From NCBI GenBank assembly GCA_947652115.1, contig OX393567.1, forward strand, positions 15,872,003 to 15,936,002: a stretch of DNA of 64,000 nt, given 5' to 3'. This DNA is from Blastomussa wellsi. Lineage: Eukaryota; Cnidaria; Anthozoa; Scleractinia; Plerogyridae. The translations under genes were made by a program, and so were the position numbers. Of this stretch, positions 60,101 through 64,000 are shown piece after piece (position 1 is the first letter of the stretch; each line of letters begins with the position of its first letter). The notes under the pieces are model-generated. The model did not search any database. It was not told the origin of the DNA and saw nothing but the letters and a program-made list of their open reading frames with translations.

Positions 60101-63100
60101 TCCGAGAAGAATGATGAGAAAGCTACAAGCAGACCTGAAGGTAATGAAACTGTTTTGACATATTGATTAGGTGCATTACAGTTTAACCTGGCCTTATGGT
60201 CACTTAGTTACATGTATATGGTCACTGTTTTTTAACCGGCAAAGCCATTTAAGCACCCATACATTTTCTTAAAAGAAAACCCTGTCAATACGGCCTCCTT
60301 GTTAATATAGCCGACAGCCACATTCTGAAATTCCAACCTATATTATAATCATTTATAATTTTACCCTGTTAATCATAACCATTACAATTTCCTCACAACT
60401 GATTGGTGCATAAACTGCTGTATTTTGCATTAATTAATCTGCAAAGTTGTAATCGGACAGTGTAATCGGACAGTTGGCTGTAATCGGACACCTGTAATTA
60501 GACAGTTACATAAGCCAATCATTTTAATTCCTGTCAGCTAAATCCACCAATCACCACATTGATTACAATCTCTATAGCAACAAAAACGTACACTTCACAG
60601 CTGTGATTTCTTTTCGTGGTTTATCTCCGGTGACAGTTTTCAGAGAGACTCAAGCTATTCTCTGTATGTTTATTCGGAAATTGTAATTATCATGTATTTT
60701 AAGAATTGCTGTTGAAAGCTTTTTTCAAGGAAAACTTTTTGTTTTCGGAAATTGTAATGGTTATGATTAATTGATTAATCACTTGTATAATTACAGAGCG
60801 AATTGGATTCCACTCACTCTCAGTCCTACATGTATAACCATTATTAATATGGCCACTTGAACCAAATACACATTTGTAATTGTCCAAACAAAATATATAC
60901 AGCAACTGACAAACAATACTGAAGAAGGAATCAAAGTAACATGATATTGGCTGATTGAGAAGGATACCATATCTACACTACATTTGTCCAGATAAAAAGA
61001 AAAAAGATTCAAGTCCACAATCAATTATTAGTCTTATCAGATAACTTAGTTAGTTATGGGGTCGTAATAATTGGTTTCATCAGTGTTTCAAAGAAAATCT
61101 AAAAAAATCGCAATTTTAACCCATGCCATGGCGCGCGTCAAACTGTACACGGCACATGACAATGACGCCAATGAGAAAAAAAAGAAATCAATTCAGTCAC
61201 AGTGAAATGATGCCATTTCGCGGCAAAAAGCGTCAGCCAGAAGTGATTTCCTGCAAGTGACACAAGTCACTTGTTCGAGCCCTGCGCTGTTTTTCACGCT
61301 TGATTCACGTACCATTTTAAAATGATCTCCTTCAAATAACTCTGCCATTTCTATCGATGCAAAGAAAAACAAGCAATTTGGGGCAAGTCTATTGTGATGT
61401 TATGATGTCATAGCTTTTTAACTACCGTAATAAAAGCAAATCTTCACAAAATTAATTATCAATACTACAGATTTTGCACATCAATCACTGATTTCAAGCA
61501 GAGACTGCTCTGTATGCAAAAATATAGGAACTTGACAGGCATTCAAGAATGCATTTAACCTGTTTTGATTCATAATTTTGTACTTGTATATAATTTGTAT
61601 TTTATACTGTAATAGCTGTTGTCAGAGTTCTCAGCAGTTTGACATAAACACAACGCAAAAGGGCCATATGTCAACCCTTTTCCCTCGCTCATGTAGCTCT
61701 TTATCAAAAGAATAATTTATATTATTATGGGCTTAACTGCAATAACAGCTATTTTGTATGCATGGCAGCATGTATGTCTTAGTAGTAGTCTAATTAAATT
61801 CATGTCCATGAATCTACTTCTTTTGGTTTATTACAAGTAATTTTTATTGCAGCTGTGCACCCAAGTCCACAACATTCTCATGGTCCAGGAGCACGACCAA
61901 AAGACCCGTTTTGGAAGACAGCTAAAACTGCAGGCCCTTCAGAAGCTGCCAATCAAAAGGCAACAGAGCAAGCTGATGAAGGTGTGTTGTGTTGTAGTCA
62001 TCATTTTGAGTTCCCTCCTAACACATACAGGGGTTTCAAAATGTTTTGAAGTAGGTGTCGTCGACTGAAAGAGTAGGCGGCCGTTATAGGTTAACTTTTG
62101 GGTCACAAGCTGATTGCTCTGACCAGAGTAGCCGGTGGCATAATAGTCAAGTAGCCCGTGGAACTCTGGCAGTCGCCACCTTGTTAATTTCAAGCAGTAA
62201 ATAAAGATGGCAAATATAAATTCAATTTTATCAGAAATGTTGTGGAGTGGTAGTTATGATATGCAACCACTGTAAAAAATATTGTGTCAAGCAATAACTT
62301 AGCCCCAGCTTAAAGCTACAGGTAATCAACTCTTATTTTGTTGTTTAGACAGTATGGATGAATGCTGGACCTCACATATATTCATCTAATTACTCAGCCA
62401 TATGCATGCTGTCACCACTTAATTAAGTCTGGTTCATACATCGACAAGCAAAAGCACAAGAAAAAAGGAAAATGTTCCAGAAAATGAACCAGTCTTTAAT
62501 AATAAACAGTTATTAGTTTCTAAGGGGATAAGGCCATTTTCAAATCTTCAGAAAATTACCAATAACTAGTGACTCTTTAATTTATTTAAGTCGCAGAAAC
62601 AAACCCCCATGGGACATTATTTGCTGAGAGCAGCTCTGATCATTCTGATACATCTCACCCTGAAACATCGAGCTCCAAGCAGGAAACAGAGGGTGCATAT
62701 TCAAGCTCATTAACTCCTACAGGGGACATTTTCTTTGATGAGAGAAATGAGTCTGACGAGTTGTATTCTGATGAGAAGGAGAGTGCTGAATCTGTGCAAA
62801 AAGGAAAACCAAAGTCAACCATGGATGACCCAGGACAGGAAGCAGGCGCCACTTCCAGTAAAGGGTCCCTTGGATGTCATCAGCCCCCTGGTGCTTTCTC
62901 TTCAAAGCCGTCAAATCAGAAAGCATCTGCGTACAGTAGCCATACTGTTCCTGGGGACTTTTCACTCTCTGGGATGACTGGGGGAGATGCAACCATGCAT
63001 GGCCCAGGACAGGGAGCAAGTGCCAGTAAGGGGCCTCTTGGATGTTATCACCCTCCTGGCATTTTCTCTTCAAAGCCTGATTATCAGAAAGCAGATTGGG

Positions 63101-63493
63101 GTGGTGGCCATGCTGCTTCTGGTTTCTTATCTCCTTTGGAATTAATGGGAATTGCCTCAGCTTTGGGTCTCACTGTTGAACCGACTGCATCAGGGCAGCC
63201 TCATGATCAAGTGTTATTGATGAACAAATTGCTCGCTCTACAGGAAAATTTGAGTCAAGCTCAAGGGTTCAATCCCTCAACCAATCCAACTCCGCAATCT
63301 TATCCCTCCCTGTTTACCAGTCACAGTAACCCTGCAGCTGACTCCCCTTTGCAGGCAAATTGTTACAGCAAAGCTGGCTACTCAGTTGTGATCAGCAATG
63401 GACATCTCTGTGAAAGCACCAATGAGAAGGGTATGGTGATGATGGAGAGTGGAACACAGTTCTGTATTGCGTTAGCAAATGACAATAGTTATG
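54195..63493 (+). CDS. Unidentified long protein, partial at both ends, four symmetric exons
   Basis: Exons 54195-54278, 59529-60140, 61853-61981 and 62597-63493 all start and end in phase 1 with GT-AG borders. They read as one frame of about 574 codons that continues past the window. Order: a short helical exon (EYDAVCDGITQAAGELDVLS); LQEKLKLVSPEYEVQLEEF leading into an acidic Lys/Glu/Ser/Thr-rich stretch; a 43-codon exon (HGPGARPKDPFWKTAK); then a Ser/Gly/Pro-rich exon with two tandem 58-codon-spaced repeats (PGQ, then KG-LGC, PPG-FSSKP). It ends in a hydrophobic/Gly module (GYSVVISNG, GMVMMESGTQFCIALAND) that looks like the start of a beta-rich domain. I recognise no family. The 5' end is missing; the DED exon at 47410-47722 ends in the matching phase. 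Confidence 0.6.
54349..55421. repeat. Large (about 1.07 kb) foldback element
   Basis: Starts ACCACAGGCAGCC and ends GGCTGCCTGTGGT. The arms extend over 250 bp on each side with paired blocks (GACTCTTGCCTTTGAGTGGT; TTACAAAGATGC; GTTGTATTCTTTGTTGTTT). The middle has no recognised coding sequence. It lies 70 bp after the donor of exon 54195-54278. Confidence 0.85.
55422..57031. other. Intron sequence with a GC-richer island
   Basis: Mostly AT-rich with no exon seen. From about 56430 to 56722 the composition shifts to clearly GC-rich with many short inverted words (GGTTGGCGCCAGCAAC near 56693; GTGGCCGTGGCCAC near 56627). I cannot assign that island to a gene, RNA or known repeat. Confidence 0.4.
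57032..57375. repeat. Foldback MITE, TTAAAGTGCACCTA family, copy 2
   Basis: Termini TTAAAGTGCACCTAGCCCC and GGGGTTAGGTGCACTTTAA, with arms carrying CTACAATGAACCTTTGCACC. It is shorter than the copy at 49590, mainly because the inner right part is missing. Confidence 0.9.
57376..58529. other. Intron sequence with one possible alternative exon
   Basis: A possible terminal exon at 58101-58360 follows a good acceptor (TCATCTTTGCCAG), accepts phase 1, and runs 86 codons to a stop. It is rich in Lys and amphipathic (LQKKLDKIEKHFKELKG). No match recognised and no transcript evidence. The rest looks non-coding. Confidence 0.3.
58530..58668. repeat. Repeat with GGGGTTTCAAA ends, copy 1
   Basis: Starts GGGGTTTCAAAATGTTCTGA and ends TTTGAAACCCC. 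It shares GAAGTAGGTGTC and TGACCAGAGTA with a second copy at about 62030-62195. Confidence 0.7.
58807..58974. repeat. Hairpin element beginning AATAGACC, second type member
   Basis: The outer arms AATAGACCAATTCCGATAT and inner arms CCGAGGCTTAGGGGAATAAA are inverted at the right end. It shares AATAGACC, ATGGCGCC and CTAAGCCTCG with 29238-29403. Confidence 0.8.
60141..61852. other. Intron of the unidentified gene
   Basis: No exon seen. It contains a short tandem patch of GTAATCGGACAG words (60451-60510) and AT-rich sequence. Confidence 0.5.
60451..60510. repeat. Degenerate GTAATCGGACA tandem patch
   Basis: Four spaced copies of GTAATCGGACA(G/C) or GTAATTAGACAG. The core TAATCGGACA resembles the TTATTGGACAC unit at 31822. 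Confidence 0.7.
62030..62195. repeat. Repeat with GGGGTTTCAAA end, copy 2
   Basis: Begins AGGGGTTTCAAAATGTTTTG, shares GAAGTAGGTGTC and CTGACCAGAGTAGCCGG with 58530-58668, and has an extra inner segment. It starts 49 bp after the donor of exon 61853-61981. Confidence 0.7.
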
Positions 63494-63755
63494 GTGAGTA
63501 AAACAATTCAAAAGATTGGGTAAAAATGTAGAGTACATGTACTTTTAGGAAACAGAAATTGAAATTATTTTACATGTTAATGGAAGGTTCTTTCAGTCTA
63601 TGTTTAGTTTGTAAATTAATTTTCGTCACAAAGTCTGTTTCCATTTTCTCAAATTGTCTTTTTATGACTGTTAATACATTCAAAAACCCTTTTCCCTAAT
63701 ATCATGTTTATATACTGGAACATAAATTGTCATAAATAATCTTTACTCCTAGAAG

Positions 63756-64000
63756 TTTTCCGACATCTGAGCAATTTACTTTTCATTCTGTTGAATGTAA
63801 ACAAGTCGAGGACATTATAAATGCAATGCCTTCTAATAAGGCTCCTGGGATTGATAAAGTGCCAACTCGAGTCATTAAAGACTGCCTGCCGATTATACTC
63901 GCTTTTGTTACATCAATCATCAATACTTCTCTTTCATCTTCAACATTCCCAGGATTTGGAAAACAGCCGAAATCACACCTATTCCCAAACAAGGCAATCA
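63756..64000 (+). pseudogene. LINE (non-LTR) reverse transcriptase fragment
   Basis: The frame reads AMPSNKAPGIDKVPTRVIKD and IINTSLSSSTFP, the start of a non-LTR reverse transcriptase domain (the KAPGxDxxP motif). After TFP a one-base shift is needed to reach WKTAEITPIPKQGN, so the copy is broken. The 5' part is missing and the 3' part runs off the window. It lies in the intron after exon 62597-63493. Confidence 0.82.

Noticed and set aside
1..64000. CRISPR array, bacterial operon or prophage signals
   Set aside because: Genes are split by introns and are animal-like; tandem repeats lack regular spacer structure.

Overview
The window looks like nuclear DNA of an anthozoan cnidarian, most likely a stony coral. 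It is AT-rich, its genes have many short exons with GT-AG introns, and its introns and gaps are packed with short foldback (MITE-like) elements, tRNA-headed SINEs and decayed transposons. The gene products resemble animal proteins most closely. The lineage is my inference; no search was run.

Layout, left to right. (1) 1-20.5 kb, + strand: 19 phase-consistent exons of a CEP95 (CCDC45) orthologue. The N-terminal exon(s) are missing and probably lie left of the window. Its longest intron carries two apparently identical 786-bp foldback elements. (2) 22.6-23.6 kb, + strand: an intron-containing, polyadenylated H2A.X gene ending in the SQEY motif. (3) 24.4-24.9 kb, - strand: a decayed Merlin/ISXO2-type transposase. 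(4) 26.3-26.9 kb, - strand: a candidate compact gene with TATA box, split signal peptide and poly(A) signal, encoding a small secreted peptide that I cannot name. (5) 28.6-47.0 kb, - strand: a complete 24-exon CHTF18 (Ctf18), reconstructed as 964 residues with every splice phase agreeing. (6) 47.4-48.2 kb, + strand: a two-exon death-effector-domain (DED) protein with a hydrophobic C-terminal segment, divergent from CHTF18 across about 0.4 kb. (7) 54.2 kb to the right edge, + strand: at least four symmetric phase 1-1 exons of an unidentified long low-complexity protein; they may continue the DED gene. A broken LINE reverse transcriptase lies in its last intron at the edge.

How the genes relate: CHTF18 (alternative PCNA loader), H2A.X (damage-signalling histone) and CEP95 (centrosome/spindle pole) all serve chromosome maintenance and division, but nothing here shows shared regulation. 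The clearest regulatory arrangement is the short divergent promoter between CHTF18 and the DED gene.

Repeats: at least a dozen foldback families are visible, several with two copies, plus two tRNA-headed SINE families. One SINE copy appears to supply the 5' splice site of a CHTF18 exon.
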